Below, piece after piece: positions 1 to 7,358 of a stretch of DNA of 10,549 nt. Below the pieces are notes generated by a model, which did not search any database, had not been told where the DNA came from, and worked only from the letters and a program-made list of their open reading frames with translations. Source of the stretch: Lachnospiraceae bacterium (GTDB lineage: Bacteria; Bacillota; Clostridia; Lachnospirales; Lachnospiraceae); assembly GCA_017477005.1 (NCBI GenBank), contig JAFUXY010000380.1:1-10549 (forward strand). Reading direction: 5' to 3'. Numbering within the stretch: the stretch's first letter is position 1; every line of letters begins with the position of its first letter. Position numbers and translations under genes: made by a program.

Positions 1-16
1 AAGGAGGATAATCAAA

Positions 17-628
17 ATGACGAATAAAAAACGAATCGTCCGCCAGATGGCTGCCGTTTTCATTGCCGCTTCTCTGGTGGCGTGCGGGCAGTCCGGAACG
101 AAAGCGGATCCGTCCGCGGACAGCGCCCAAGAAGATGGTCCGAGCAGCGACGAAGTGCTTGAGGATTATACGAAATCGGTAGAGGATACGTTGAAGGAGC
201 ATTTCGGGGCGAATTTCAAGGTCGAGCGAGACGGGCTGTTTATCAATGCTTCGGTGTGGAGCGACGGGATGGCGAAGATCGCCGAGGACGCCTCGGCCGG
301 GGACGAGGCGCAGCAGCAGAAATGGGACGAAGAGTTGAAGAGCCTGTTGGAGCTGTCAAAGGAGCTTGGGATTTCTATGGAAGCAACCGGCGTGAAAAAC
401 GGGCATGCGGTGCTGTCCTTGATGGACGAGACAAACCTCGACCGAATGCTGGCGATGTTATCCGAGGATGTGGTGATTTTCGACGAAGTTGCCTCCAACA
501 AGGAGAATGAAGCGGCAAATAATGCCGAAAATGCGACAGAAAACGATGACAATGCGGCAAATGCTGCCGGGGCAGAATCTGAGGAAACGACAGAGGGCGT
601 GGAAGGAGCCGAGGAAGCTAGCGAGTGA
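17..628 (+). CDS. Small lipoprotein, probable accessory to the adjacent two-component sensor
   Basis: Predicted 203-residue exported lipoprotein of unknown function. The start follows AAGGAGG at 1-7 with 9 nt spacing. The N-terminus has a basic n-region (KKRIVR), a short hydrophobic stretch (about residues 11-22) and a lipobox L20-V-A-C23, so Cys23 would be lipidated and the mature protein anchored outside the membrane. Residues 45-155 form a compact soluble region with predicted helices (around YTKSVEDTLKEHF and EELKSLLELSKEL). From about residue 157 to the end it is low-complexity and rich in Asn, Ala and Glu, probably disordered. I recognise no named family. The stop overlaps the next start (GTGA, 4 nt), so it is translationally coupled to the histidine kinase. 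By inference it may sense or modulate the envelope signal for that kinase, whose own outside loop is tiny. The lipoprotein call is firm; the role is not. Confidence 0.85.
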   Translation: MTNKKRIVRQMAAVFIAASLVACGQSGTKADPSADSAQEDGPSSDEVLEDYTKSVEDTLKEHFGANFKVERDGLFINASVWSDGMAKIAEDASAGDEAQQQKWDEELKSLLELSKELGISMEATGVKNGHAVLSLMDETNLDRMLAMLSEDVVIFDEVASNKENEAANNAENATENDDNAANAAGAESEETTEGVEGAEEASE

Positions 629-1731
629 AATTAAAACATCGATTAATTATTTCTTTCTTGATTATTGTAATCGTGCCGTTTTTACTCTACGGCACGATAT
701 TTATACATGCGTTTGACAACCCCGAAAATATGTTGGGACTACCCCCAGGCGCACCGCCGGATGTGGTGCGGGAGAAGGCAGCGGATGTGTTGATTTCGAT
801 TGTGCTGATTATGACACTCACGTCGATCCTGCTGATTTTCTGGAGTTATCATGGCGTGATGCGAAAGATATCCATTTTGATGATGGGCGCGGACAAGATC
901 AAGGAAGGAGATTTAGATTTTTCGATTGAGATAAAGGGAAACGACGAGCTGGCGGATGTGAGTGTGGCTTTTGAGGAAATGCGCCTTCGGCTGAAGACGG
1001 ACGCGATGCGGCGGCTTGAGCAGGAGCGGAATCAGCGACAGCTTGTTTCCAATATCGCCCACGATCTGAAAACACCGCTGACGGCGATCCGCGGTTATTC
1101 GGAGGGAATCTTGGACGGGGTGGCGGATACGGAAGAGAAGCGTTCTTCTTATATTATGACGATCCGCAACAAGGCCGAGGAAATGGATGTCCTTTTGAAT
1201 GAGCTGACGGCGTATTCGAAGTTGGATGCAAACCAGATTCCGTATATGTTTCAGAGGTTGAACGTCCGGAAGTACTTTACCGATTTGGCGGACGATCTGC
1301 AGATGGATCTCAAGAATCGGGGCGCGAGGCTCGTGTATTACAATTATGTACAGGAGGACGCGGTCTTCGTGGTAGACCCGGTGCAGATGGGACGCGTGTT
1401 TCAAAATTGCATCGACAATTCGGTGAAATACGCCAAAGAGGACGAGCCTTTGGCAATCCATTTTGGGGTCTGGGTCGAGGAAGACCTTTTGCACGTTGAG
1501 ATCAAGGACAACGGCATCGGCATCGCGGCGAAGGATCTGCCGCGGGTGTTTGAGCGGATGTACCGCGGCGACGCGGCGCGGACTTCGGCGGGCGGCAGCG
1601 GCATCGGGCTGTCGATTGTGAAGAAGATCACGGAAGACCACGGCGGCAGCGTTGAGGTGTATTCGAGACAGGGGCAGGGCTGCACGGTTTCGTTTATCCT
1701 GAAGAAGCTGCGGACGGTGGCGACGAAATAG
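625..1731 (+). CDS. Membrane sensor histidine kinase (HAMP-HisKA-HATPase_c)
   Basis: A 368-residue sensor kinase that autophosphorylates and passes phosphate to the regulator encoded next. Order: membrane segment at about 7-29; a short outside loop of about 25 residues (31-54, proline-rich); second membrane segment at about 55-75; HAMP-like linker 76-128; HisKA dimerisation domain with the H-box around NIAHDLKTP (phosphoacceptor His146); and an ATPase domain with N-box NCIDNSVKYA (Asn265), G1 box DNGIGI (295-300), F box near 309-313 and G2 box GGSGIGLS (323-330). All catalytic boxes are intact. The GTG start at 625 overlaps the lipoprotein stop and has a GAGGAAG SD 7 nt upstream. The short loop resembles kinases that sense within the membrane or through a partner, so the upstream lipoprotein is the likely partner. 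The family is certain from the motifs; the signal is unknown. Confidence 0.97.
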   Translation: MKLKHRLIISFLIIVIVPFLLYGTIFIHAFDNPENMLGLPPGAPPDVVREKAADVLISIVLIMTLTSILLIFWSYHGVMRKISILMMGADKIKEGDLDFSIEIKGNDELADVSVAFEEMRLRLKTDAMRRLEQERNQRQLVSNIAHDLKTPLTAIRGYSEGILDGVADTEEKRSSYIMTIRNKAEEMDVLLNELTAYSKLDANQIPYMFQRLNVRKYFTDLADDLQMDLKNRGARLVYYNYVQEDAVFVVDPVQMGRVFQNCIDNSVKYAKEDEPLAIHFGVWVEEDLLHVEIKDNGIGIAAKDLPRVFERMYRGDAARTSAGGSGIGLSIVKKITEDHGGSVEVYSRQGQGCTVSFILKKLRTVATK

Positions 1732-1748
1732 GGAAAAGGGAGTATAGG

Positions 1749-2438
1749 TTGAGCAGGATATTGATTGTGGAGGACGAAGAGGCCATTGCGGAGCTCGAAA
1801 AGGATTATTTGGAGCTTTCCGGCTTTGAAGTCGCAATTGAGCGGGACGGCGATTCCGCTCTGGAGCGAGGGCTTTCGGAAAAGTTTGATATGTTCATTTT
1901 GGATGTCATGCTTCCGGGAGTCGATGGGTTTGAGCTGTGTCGGCGGTTTCGAGACAAGAGCAATGTGCCGATTTTGCTGGTTTCGGCGCGCAAGGAGGAC
2001 ATCGACAAGATTCGCGGGCTGGGCTTGGGCGCGGACGATTATATTACCAAGCCTTTTTCGCCAAGTGAGCTGGTGGCGAGGGTCAAGGCGCATTTGGGCA
2101 GATATGAGCGGCTGATCGGGGCGATGCCGCCGAAGGATGATATTATTATAATCCAAAATCTGCGCATCGATCGGGAGACGCATCGGGTGTGGGTGAATGG
2201 GAACGAGCGCACGCTGACTTCGAAGGAGTACGAGCTGTTGATTTTTCTGGTAATGAATCCGAATCAGGTGTTTTCGAAGGAGGAATTGTTCCGCAAGCTG
2301 TGGGACGAGGATATTATTGGAGATATTGCCACCGTGCCCGTGCATATCAAGAAGGTGCGGGAGAAGATTGAGGTGGATCCCGCGCGGCCGCAGTTTATTG
2401 AGACGGTGTGGGGCGTGGGGTATCGGTTTCGAGTGTGA
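1749..2438 (+). CDS. OmpR/PhoB-family response regulator
   Basis: A 229-residue cytoplasmic DNA-binding regulator, the probable partner of the upstream kinase. The receiver domain (about 1-120) has the acidic pocket D9-E10, phosphoacceptor Asp52 (in FILDVMLPG), Ser79 at the switch position and Lys101 in the conserved KPF. The C-terminal winged helix (about 130-229) has the usual family features: TLTSKEYELLIFL, then LWDEDI, the recognition region VPVHIKKVREKIE and the ending WGVGYRF. The start is TTG at 1749 with SD AAAGGGAG (1735-1742), 17 nt after the kinase stop; no better in-frame start gives the standard IL(I/V)VEDE opening. The rarer TTG start may keep translation modest. It ends the first operon, and its stop is followed at once by a dispersed repeat and hairpins. 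Confidence 0.97.
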   Translation: MSRILIVEDEEAIAELEKDYLELSGFEVAIERDGDSALERGLSEKFDMFILDVMLPGVDGFELCRRFRDKSNVPILLVSARKEDIDKIRGLGLGADDYITKPFSPSELVARVKAHLGRYERLIGAMPPKDDIIIIQNLRIDRETHRVWVNGNERTLTSKEYELLIFLVMNPNQVFSKEELFRKLWDEDIIGDIATVPVHIKKVREKIEVDPARPQFIETVWGVGYRFRV

Positions 2439-2487
2439 CTAGTCGAACTTAGCGTCTGTATTTCAAGACGCTTAGGGAGACTGTCAT
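2439..2487 (+). repeat. Dispersed intergenic repeat, copy 1
   Basis: Two conserved blocks, CTAGTCGAACTT (2439-2450) and GAGACTGTCAT (2477-2487), recur in the same order and strand at 10431-10489. The first block begins at the base after the regulator stop codon. The 26 nt between them hold a hairpin AGCGTCT/AGACGCT (2451-2457 with 2466-2472, 8 nt loop) absent from the other copy, so the flanks are conserved and the middle varies. There is no T-run after this hairpin, so it is not a classic terminator. Function unknown. Confidence 0.6.
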
Positions 2488-2501
2488 TCCGAGTATCGCA
2501 G

Positions 2502-2557
2502 AAAATCGTTCGGCAAATGCGTGCCTCGGGCACGCGCTTATGCTGTCGAATGATTTT
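2502..2557 (+). terminator. Long hairpin between operons, possible bidirectional terminator
   Basis: Bases 2502-2515 pair with 2544-2557 over 14 positions, including two G-U pairs. An inner stem GCGTGCC/GGCACGC (2519-2525 with 2529-2535, loop TCG) caps it. The outer end pairs an A-run with a T-run (AAAA/TTTT), as in bidirectional intrinsic terminators. It sits between the convergence-free operons ending at 2438 and starting at 2619, so it could end the two-component transcript. The T-run is short and lies mostly inside the stem, so termination is an inference; it may instead be part of the neighbouring repeat. Confidence 0.45.
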
Positions 2558-2618
2558 TGAGAAACGCAGGAACCCTATGGGGATTTTTTAGGAATAATAA
2601 TTATAGAAAGGTTTTTTT

Positions 2619-4055
2619 ATGGCGGAGAAAAAGCTGGTGGAAGAGATCACCTCTATGAAAGAGGATTTTGCGCAGTGGTATACGGATGTGGTGAAGAAGG
2701 CGGAGTTGATGGATTATTCCTCAATCAAGGGGTGTATGATCTTCAAGCCGGGCGGCTATGCGATCTGGGAGAATATTCAGCGTTTGCTGGATGCCCGCTT
2801 CAAGGAGACGGGTGTGGAGAATGTCTATCTGCCGCTGTTCATTCCGGAAAGCCTGCTGCAGAAGGAGAAGGATCATGTGGAGGGCTTCGCGCCAGAGGCG
2901 GCGTGGGTGACCTATGGCGGTAATGAAAAGCTGGTGGAGCGGCTGGCGGTGCGGCCGACTTCGGAGACCCTGTTCTGCGATCTTTATGCGAATATCGTGC
3001 ATTCGTATCGGGATTTGCCGAAGGTCTACAACCAGTGGTGCTCGGTGGTGCGTTGGGAAAAGACGACCCGGCCGTTTTTGCGTTCTTCGGAGTTTCTGTG
3101 GCAGGAGGGGCATACCGCCCATGCGACCGCGGAGGAGGCAGAGGCTCGGACGATCCAGATGCTCAATGTGTATGCGGATTTCTGCGAGCAGGAGTTGGCG
3201 ATTCCGATGATCAAGGGCCAAAAGACGGACAAGGAAAAGTTTTCCGGCGCGAAGTCCACGTACACGGTCGAGGCGCTGATGCATGATGGAAAGGCGCTGC
3301 AGTCGGGTACGTCGCACAATTTCGGCGACGGCTTTGCGCAGGCTTTCGGCATACAGTATACGGATCAAAATAATGAACTGCAATACGTGCATCAGACCTC
3401 GTGGGGCGTATCGACACGGCTGATTGGGGCGATTATCATGGTGCATGGAGACGATTCCGGTCTGGTGCTGCCGCCGCATATCGCGCCTACACAGTTGATG
3501 ATCGTGCCGATCCGGCAGGAGGCGGAGGGCGTGGCCGAGGCTGCGAATGGCTTGAAGGAAGCGTTTGCGGCAGCCGGTCTCCGCACGGGGATCGATCTTT
3601 CGGATAAGCGTCCCGGGTGGAAGTTTGCCGAGGCGGAGATGCGGGGGATTCCGCTGCGGGCGGAGATCGGGCCGAAGGATGCCGCGGCCGGGAACTGCGT
3701 GCTGGTGCGCAGAGATACGAGGGAGAAAACCGTTGTTTCGATCGAGGAAGCGCCGCAGAAGGCAGCAGAATTACTTGAAACTATACAACAGGATATGCTT
3801 TCCCGTGCCAAAGATTTCCTCGAGAATCATATTTCCGAGGCCAAGACCTACGAAGAATTTGTGGATGCGGTGGAGAGCAAGCCGGGCTTCATCCGGGCTA
3901 TGTGGTGCGGTGATGTGGCTTGCGAAGAGAAAATCAAGGAGGATACCACGGCGACCAGCCGTTGTATGCCGTTTGAACAGGAGCGAATTTCTGAGACCTG
4001 TGTGTGCTGTGGCCGTCCGGCGAAGAAGCTGGTGCTGTGGGGCAAGGCGTATTGA
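2619..4055 (+). CDS. proS: Prolyl-tRNA synthetase, archaeal/eukaryote-like type with C-terminal zinc domain
   Basis: Charges tRNA-Pro with proline using ATP in the cytoplasm. The 478-residue length and the ending WGKAY fit the shorter, archaeal/eukaryote-like ProRS that many Clostridia carry, which lacks the YbaK-type editing insertion of the roughly 570-residue bacterial form. Visible class II features are: motif 1 region around residues 57-77 ([10 protein letters not shown]), the proline-pocket RPTSE (112-116), motif 2 [19 protein letters not shown] (145-163, with the catalytic Arg and Glu), motif 3 around [12 protein letters not shown] (263-274), an anticodon-binding HGTP domain at about 290-390, and a C-terminal zinc-type domain with Cys430, Cys435, Cys461 and Cys463/464. 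The start has SD GAAAGG (2606-2611) 7 nt upstream. Its stop overlaps the cca start by one base (TGATG), suggesting a shared tRNA-function operon. I saw no T-box leader. Confidence 0.97.
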   Translation: MAEKKLVEEITSMKEDFAQWYTDVVKKAELMDYSSIKGCMIFKPGGYAIWENIQRLLDARFKETGVENVYLPLFIPESLLQKEKDHVEGFAPEAAWVTYGGNEKLVERLAVRPTSETLFCDLYANIVHSYRDLPKVYNQWCSVVRWEKTTRPFLRSSEFLWQEGHTAHATAEEAEARTIQMLNVYADFCEQELAIPMIKGQKTDKEKFSGAKSTYTVEALMHDGKALQSGTSHNFGDGFAQAFGIQYTDQNNELQYVHQTSWGVSTRLIGAIIMVHGDDSGLVLPPHIAPTQLMIVPIRQEAEGVAEAANGLKEAFAAAGLRTGIDLSDKRPGWKFAEAEMRGIPLRAEIGPKDAAAGNCVLVRRDTREKTVVSIEEAPQKAAELLETIQQDMLSRAKDFLENHISEAKTYEEFVDAVESKPGFIRAMWCGDVACEEKIKEDTTATSRCMPFEQERISETCVCCGRPAKKLVLWGKAY

Positions 4056-5473
4056 TGGATGGTTCAACGGTAATGGATGACGAATCGTTGATGGAAGAAC
4101 CAACCAAAGGAAGCGTAGTATTGTTGGATGAATCAGAGCCTGCGATCACGCTTCCGGATGGGGTCGCTACGATCATAGATACGCTCGAGCAAAACGGGTT
4201 TGAGGCGTACGCAGTGGGCGGCTGCGTCCGGGACAGTATTTTGGGACGAACGCCGGAAGATTGGGATATTACCACGAATGCGCTGCCTGAAGAGGCAAAA
4301 TCTCTGTTTCGAAAAACCTTTGATACCGGGATCAAACATGGTACGATTACCGTTCGAATGAGTGGCAAAAGCTACGAATTGACGACCTATCGGGTGGATG
4401 GCGAGTATTCGGACGGACGGCACCCGGATGAGGTGCGTTTTGTATCGAATTTAAGGGAAGATTTAAGAAGACGGGATTTCACGATTAACGCTATGGCCTA
4501 TCATCCCGCGCATGGGCTGATCGATCTCTTTGGCGGAAAAGAGGATTTGGGAAAACGCAGGATCCGCTGTGTGGGAGAGGCAAGGGAGCGTTTTTCGGAG
4601 GACGCGCTGCGGATGCTGCGGGCGCTGCGGTTTTCGGCGCAGTTGGACTTTGAAATCGAGGCAGAGACGGCGGAGGCGATCTGCGTTTTGCATGCGAATA
4701 TTCGCCAGGTATCGGCAGAGCGGGTTCGAATGGAGCTTGAAAAGCTGCTGTGTTCTCCGCATCCGGAAAGGCTTTTGGAGGCGGCCGAGCTGGGTCTGAC
4801 CGGCGAGTTTTTGCCTGAATGGGATGCGATGCTTGCGACAGAGCAGCATAGCGTACACCACCATTTGGACGTGGGAAGGCATACGTTGGTGGTCGTACAG
4901 GCATGTCCTCTGAATAATAAGACGCTTCGACTGGCCGGGCTTTTGCATGATGTGGCGAAGCCAGTGACAAAAAAGACGGACAAGAAGGGGGTCGATCACT
5001 TTGTCGGGCATCCGTTCGTGGGGGAACGTATGGCGGCGGGCATTTTGCGGCGGCTCAAATACGACAACCGAACGATTCAGGAGGTTTCGAGGCTGGTGCG
5101 ATTTCACGACGAGCGGCTGGTGCCGGGGGAGCGAAACGCCCGCAGGCTGGCGGCGAGAATCGGGGCGGAGCATATGGACGCGCTGTTGGTGTTGAAGCGG
5201 GCGGATCTGGAAGGGCAGAGTGATTACAACAAGGAAGAAAAACGCGCGCGCCTGGATCGGCTGGAGGCGGATTTTTCCAGATGCCGGGAGCGGGGCGACG
5301 CGTTGTCTATGCGAGAGCTTGCAATCGATGGGCAGAGATTGATTCATTTGGGAGCAAAGCGGGGGCCGCAGATTGGCGAACTGTTGGGACAATTGTTTGA
5401 AGAAGTGGTGGACGAGCCGGAGAAAAACTGTCTGGAGTATTTGGAGAAGCGGGCGAAGGAGCTCATGAGGTAG
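4055..5473 (+). CDS. cca: CCA-adding tRNA nucleotidyltransferase with HD domain
   Basis: Adds or repairs the 3' CCA end of tRNAs from CTP and ATP without a template. 472 residues from the chosen start. Class II nucleotidyltransferase features: GGCVRD (55-60), the metal-binding DWD (Asp69, Asp71), RRDFTINAMAY (139-149), EDALRMLRALRF (182-193, nucleotide-selecting region) and ERVRMELEKLL. A C-terminal HD phosphohydrolase-type domain follows, with HHH (268-270), LLHDVAKP (296-303), GHPFVG and RFHDE (349-353). The ATG at 4055 overlaps the proS stop by one base, which favours coupled translation. A further 17 codons are open upstream to ATG 4004, but that start lies inside proS and lacks an SD. 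Alternative starts at 4073 or 4091 would shorten an acidic extension of about 32 residues that precedes the conserved fold and is unusual. Three nt separate it from the next gene. Confidence 0.96.
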   Translation: MDGSTVMDDESLMEEPTKGSVVLLDESEPAITLPDGVATIIDTLEQNGFEAYAVGGCVRDSILGRTPEDWDITTNALPEEAKSLFRKTFDTGIKHGTITVRMSGKSYELTTYRVDGEYSDGRHPDEVRFVSNLREDLRRRDFTINAMAYHPAHGLIDLFGGKEDLGKRRIRCVGEARERFSEDALRMLRALRFSAQLDFEIEAETAEAICVLHANIRQVSAERVRMELEKLLCSPHPERLLEAAELGLTGEFLPEWDAMLATEQHSVHHHLDVGRHTLVVVQACPLNNKTLRLAGLLHDVAKPVTKKTDKKGVDHFVGHPFVGERMAAGILRRLKYDNRTIQEVSRLVRFHDERLVPGERNARRLAARIGAEHMDALLVLKRADLEGQSDYNKEEKRARLDRLEADFSRCRERGDALSMRELAIDGQRLIHLGAKRGPQIGELLGQLFEEVVDEPEKNCLEYLEKRAKELMR

Positions 5474-5476
5474 GCG

Positions 5477-7135
5477 ATGGAGAAACAGGGGAAGAAAACG
5501 GATCGAAAAAAGGACCTTTCTCCGTGGCGATGGCGCCTGGTTTTGGGACTGGCGCTGCTGCTGGCGTTGAGCGGCTGCGAATATTTGCAGCCATATAAGG
5601 ATCCGAGCGAGCTCGAGGAGTCGGACGAAGAGACGGAGGAACTGTCGGAGGATGAGATTGCGGCGGAAAACGCTGCTTCGACAGAAAATACCACTTCAAC
5701 AGAGAAAGAATTGGCGGATTCTGCAAATCAGGATTACCAGGAGCTTTTGCAGGACGAATATATGGTTATGGACTGGAGCGATGGCGAGGAGAGGGTGATT
5801 TTGAAGAGCCTGACGACCGGCCGCCAGTATCGTTTTGCGTTCGGCATGGCTACGAAGTTTTTGGACAAATGGGGGAATGTGACGAGCCAGACCAATTTTT
5901 CGAAGGGCAGTGTCGTGAGTTTGAGCGGCGTGCAAGACAATATGCTCGCCACGATCTCGCTGTCGAAGGACGCATGGGTGATTGAAGGACTACGCAATTT
6001 TTCCTTCAATATAAAGAAGGAAACCTTTCAGGTGGGGGAAACAAAATACCGCTTGAAGCCCGATGTCAGTGTATTTTCAGACGATCGCAGTATTACGATG
6101 GACGAGGTCTCAACGGACGATCGCTTGCGGGTCGTGGGAAAGGGAAAGACGATCCTGTCGATTACTGTGGAGACGGGGCATGGGTATATCTCGCTGCAGA
6201 ATACGGAGTTTTTCAATGGGAGCATCGTGTCAATTGGGACAAAAATCCACGCAATGTTGAATGGAGATACAACTGTATCGGTGCCGCAGGGGAAGTATCG
6301 AATTACCGTGGCGAAGAATGGTTATGGCGGGTCTACGAAGGTGCAGGTGCGAAAGGACCAGACTACTTATGTCGACCTGAGTACCTTGATCGGTGAGGGG
6401 CCGAAAAAATGCCAGCTTCATTTTGTGGCTTCGGTCAAAGGGGTGAAGGCGTTTTTGGATGGCGAGAAATCCAAGGTCAACAAGGATGTGGAGGTGGATT
6501 ATGGCGAGCACAAGCTGCGGGTGGAGGTGCCAGGTTTCCAGCCGTGGACGAAGAGCCTGATTGTGAACTCGCCTTCGGCAAGGATTTCCATTGATCCGAC
6601 GGCGGAGAGTATTCCGCTTCCGGTTTCTGTGACGGCGTCGGATAATTCCAATTCCAAAAAGCAAAAGAGCAATAATGCTTCCGGGAGTGATGGGGACGGG
6701 GCGAATGCGTCAGATAGCGCGCAGAGCAATACGTCCGGACAAAATGCGACCAATAATACCACTTCCAGTCAGACGACGCAGAATCAGACGGGCGGAAGCA
6801 CGACCGGCGGCACAACGACGAATAACACACAGACGACGAGTTCGAATACTGGACAGACGGGGCAGACAACGGGAGGCAGTCTGACCGGTGGCTCGGCCAC
6901 GACAAACACGACGAATACCGGGCAGACGTACAATACGAATGCACAGAATACGTCGGAAGACAGCGCTTCGGGGACGGATCGGTATGCCGGAGGGGGTTAT
7001 GGCGGGAGCACGACGAATTCCGGGAGCGATTATGGCGCACAGGCTGGTGGGAATAATACGAACGCCGCCACGCAGCGGGAGTTGGATTACCTTGACACGC
7101 TTTCGAATATGATCGATGAGCTGACGGGGGAGTGA
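5477..7135 (+). CDS. PEGA-type repeat lipoprotein with Thr/Asn/Gly/Ser-rich tail
   Basis: A 552-residue predicted lipoprotein exposed at the cell surface. A basic N-terminus is followed by a hydrophobic stretch (about 21-33) and a lipobox L31-S-G-C34. Residues 46-80 are acidic. Residues 85-240 are a beta-rich region I cannot name. Two PEGA-like units follow, at about 241-302 (GKYRITVAKNGYGGSTKVQV, threonine-rich edge, ending in YVDL) and 312-373 (GEHKLRVEVPGFQPWTKSL), matching the usual pattern of a G-x-Y/L-x-V core, then G-Y/F, then paired strands. Residues about 388-530 are low-complexity, rich in Thr, Asn, Gly, Ser and Gln, and probably act as a flexible wall-spanning stalk. A short helical ending (RELDYLDTLSNMIDEL) closes it. 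The ATG is 3 nt after the cca stop, so it shares the proS-cca transcript although its job appears unrelated. The PEGA call rests on pattern only. Confidence 0.85.
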   Translation: MEKQGKKTDRKKDLSPWRWRLVLGLALLLALSGCEYLQPYKDPSELEESDEETEELSEDEIAAENAASTENTTSTEKELADSANQDYQELLQDEYMVMDWSDGEERVILKSLTTGRQYRFAFGMATKFLDKWGNVTSQTNFSKGSVVSLSGVQDNMLATISLSKDAWVIEGLRNFSFNIKKETFQVGETKYRLKPDVSVFSDDRSITMDEVSTDDRLRVVGKGKTILSITVETGHGYISLQNTEFFNGSIVSIGTKIHAMLNGDTTVSVPQGKYRITVAKNGYGGSTKVQVRKDQTTYVDLSTLIGEGPKKCQLHFVASVKGVKAFLDGEKSKVNKDVEVDYGEHKLRVEVPGFQPWTKSLIVNSPSARISIDPTAESIPLPVSVTASDNSNSKKQKSNNASGSDGDGANASDSAQSNTSGQNATNNTTSSQTTQNQTGGSTTGGTTTNNTQTTSSNTGQTGQTTGGSLTGGSATTNTTNTGQTYNTNAQNTSEDSASGTDRYAGGGYGGSTTNSGSDYGAQAGGNNTNAATQRELDYLDTLSNMIDELTGE

Positions 7136-7169
7136 GAGAGCGCGGTTTGCAATGGACAGTCGGGTTGCG

Positions 7170-7267
7170 TTGCCATTCACTGCTTGAGGGGAAAATGGCT
7201 TGCGGCTAAGCCGTGAATGGTAAGGATTTCCGAGCCTAAGGACGTTGCGCTCCTTGACGGTGTCGGA
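7170..7267 (+). other. Two nested hairpins upstream of the sugar-kinase-like gene
   Basis: First element: TTGCCATTCAC (7170-7180) pairs with GTGAATGGTAA (7213-7223), 11 bp with one G-U. The right part holds an inner hairpin GGCTT/AAGCC (7197-7201 with 7208-7212) stacked directly on the outer stem, leaving a 16 nt bulge on the left. Second element: TCCGA (7229-7233) pairs with TCGGA (7263-7267) around an inner AAGGA/TCCTT stem (7238-7242 with 7251-7255). Neither is followed by a T-run, so termination is not obvious. They could be a palindromic repeat or part of the end of the proS-cca-lipoprotein transcript. The region 7136-7169 shows nothing else. Confidence 0.45.
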
Positions 7268-7286
7268 GGGTTTGTGATAGTATAAT
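7254..7286 (+). promoter_or_regulatory. Probable promoter of the PfkB-family gene
   Basis: A perfect -10 TATAAT lies at 7281-7286. The only good -35 match is TTGACG at 7254-7259, but the spacer would be 21 nt, which is longer than the usual 17. Either a weaker -35 is used or the gap reflects regulator dependence. The -35 candidate overlaps the second hairpin. Predicted transcription would start near 7293, giving a leader of about 65 nt before the ATG at 7359. Confidence 0.45.
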
Positions 7287-7358
7287 ACTGCTTTTTATTA
7301 CTGTTTTTCAAAAGACAACGTAAGGTCGTTTACCATAATTTAAGAAAAGAGGATGCCT

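Noticed and set aside
913..1836. Long open frame of 307 codons on the minus strand opposite the kinase; similar ones opposite proS (2721-3479) and cca (4463-5392).
   Set aside because: No SD, no recognisable domain and an Arg/His/Pro-heavy make-up; they mirror codon bias of strong plus-strand genes.
2439..2618. T-box leader for proS.
   Set aside because: No match to the conserved T-box core (GGGTGGNACCGCG-like) and no usable specifier or antiterminator arrangement; the space is taken by the repeat and a hairpin.
4004..4054. Upstream ATG 4004 as the cca start.
   Set aside because: It lies inside proS, has no SD and would add 17 residues with no family similarity; ATG 4055 overlaps the proS stop by one base.
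6650..7060. A tandem repeat or CRISPR-like array in the 3' part of the PEGA gene.
   Set aside because: It is irregular ACG/AAT-type codon repetition encoding a Thr/Asn/Gly-rich linker, with no fixed repeat unit or spacers.
7353..7358. ATG 7353 as the PfkB-family start.
   Set aside because: The SD AGAGG ends at 7352, directly touching this ATG; ATG 7359 has normal spacing.
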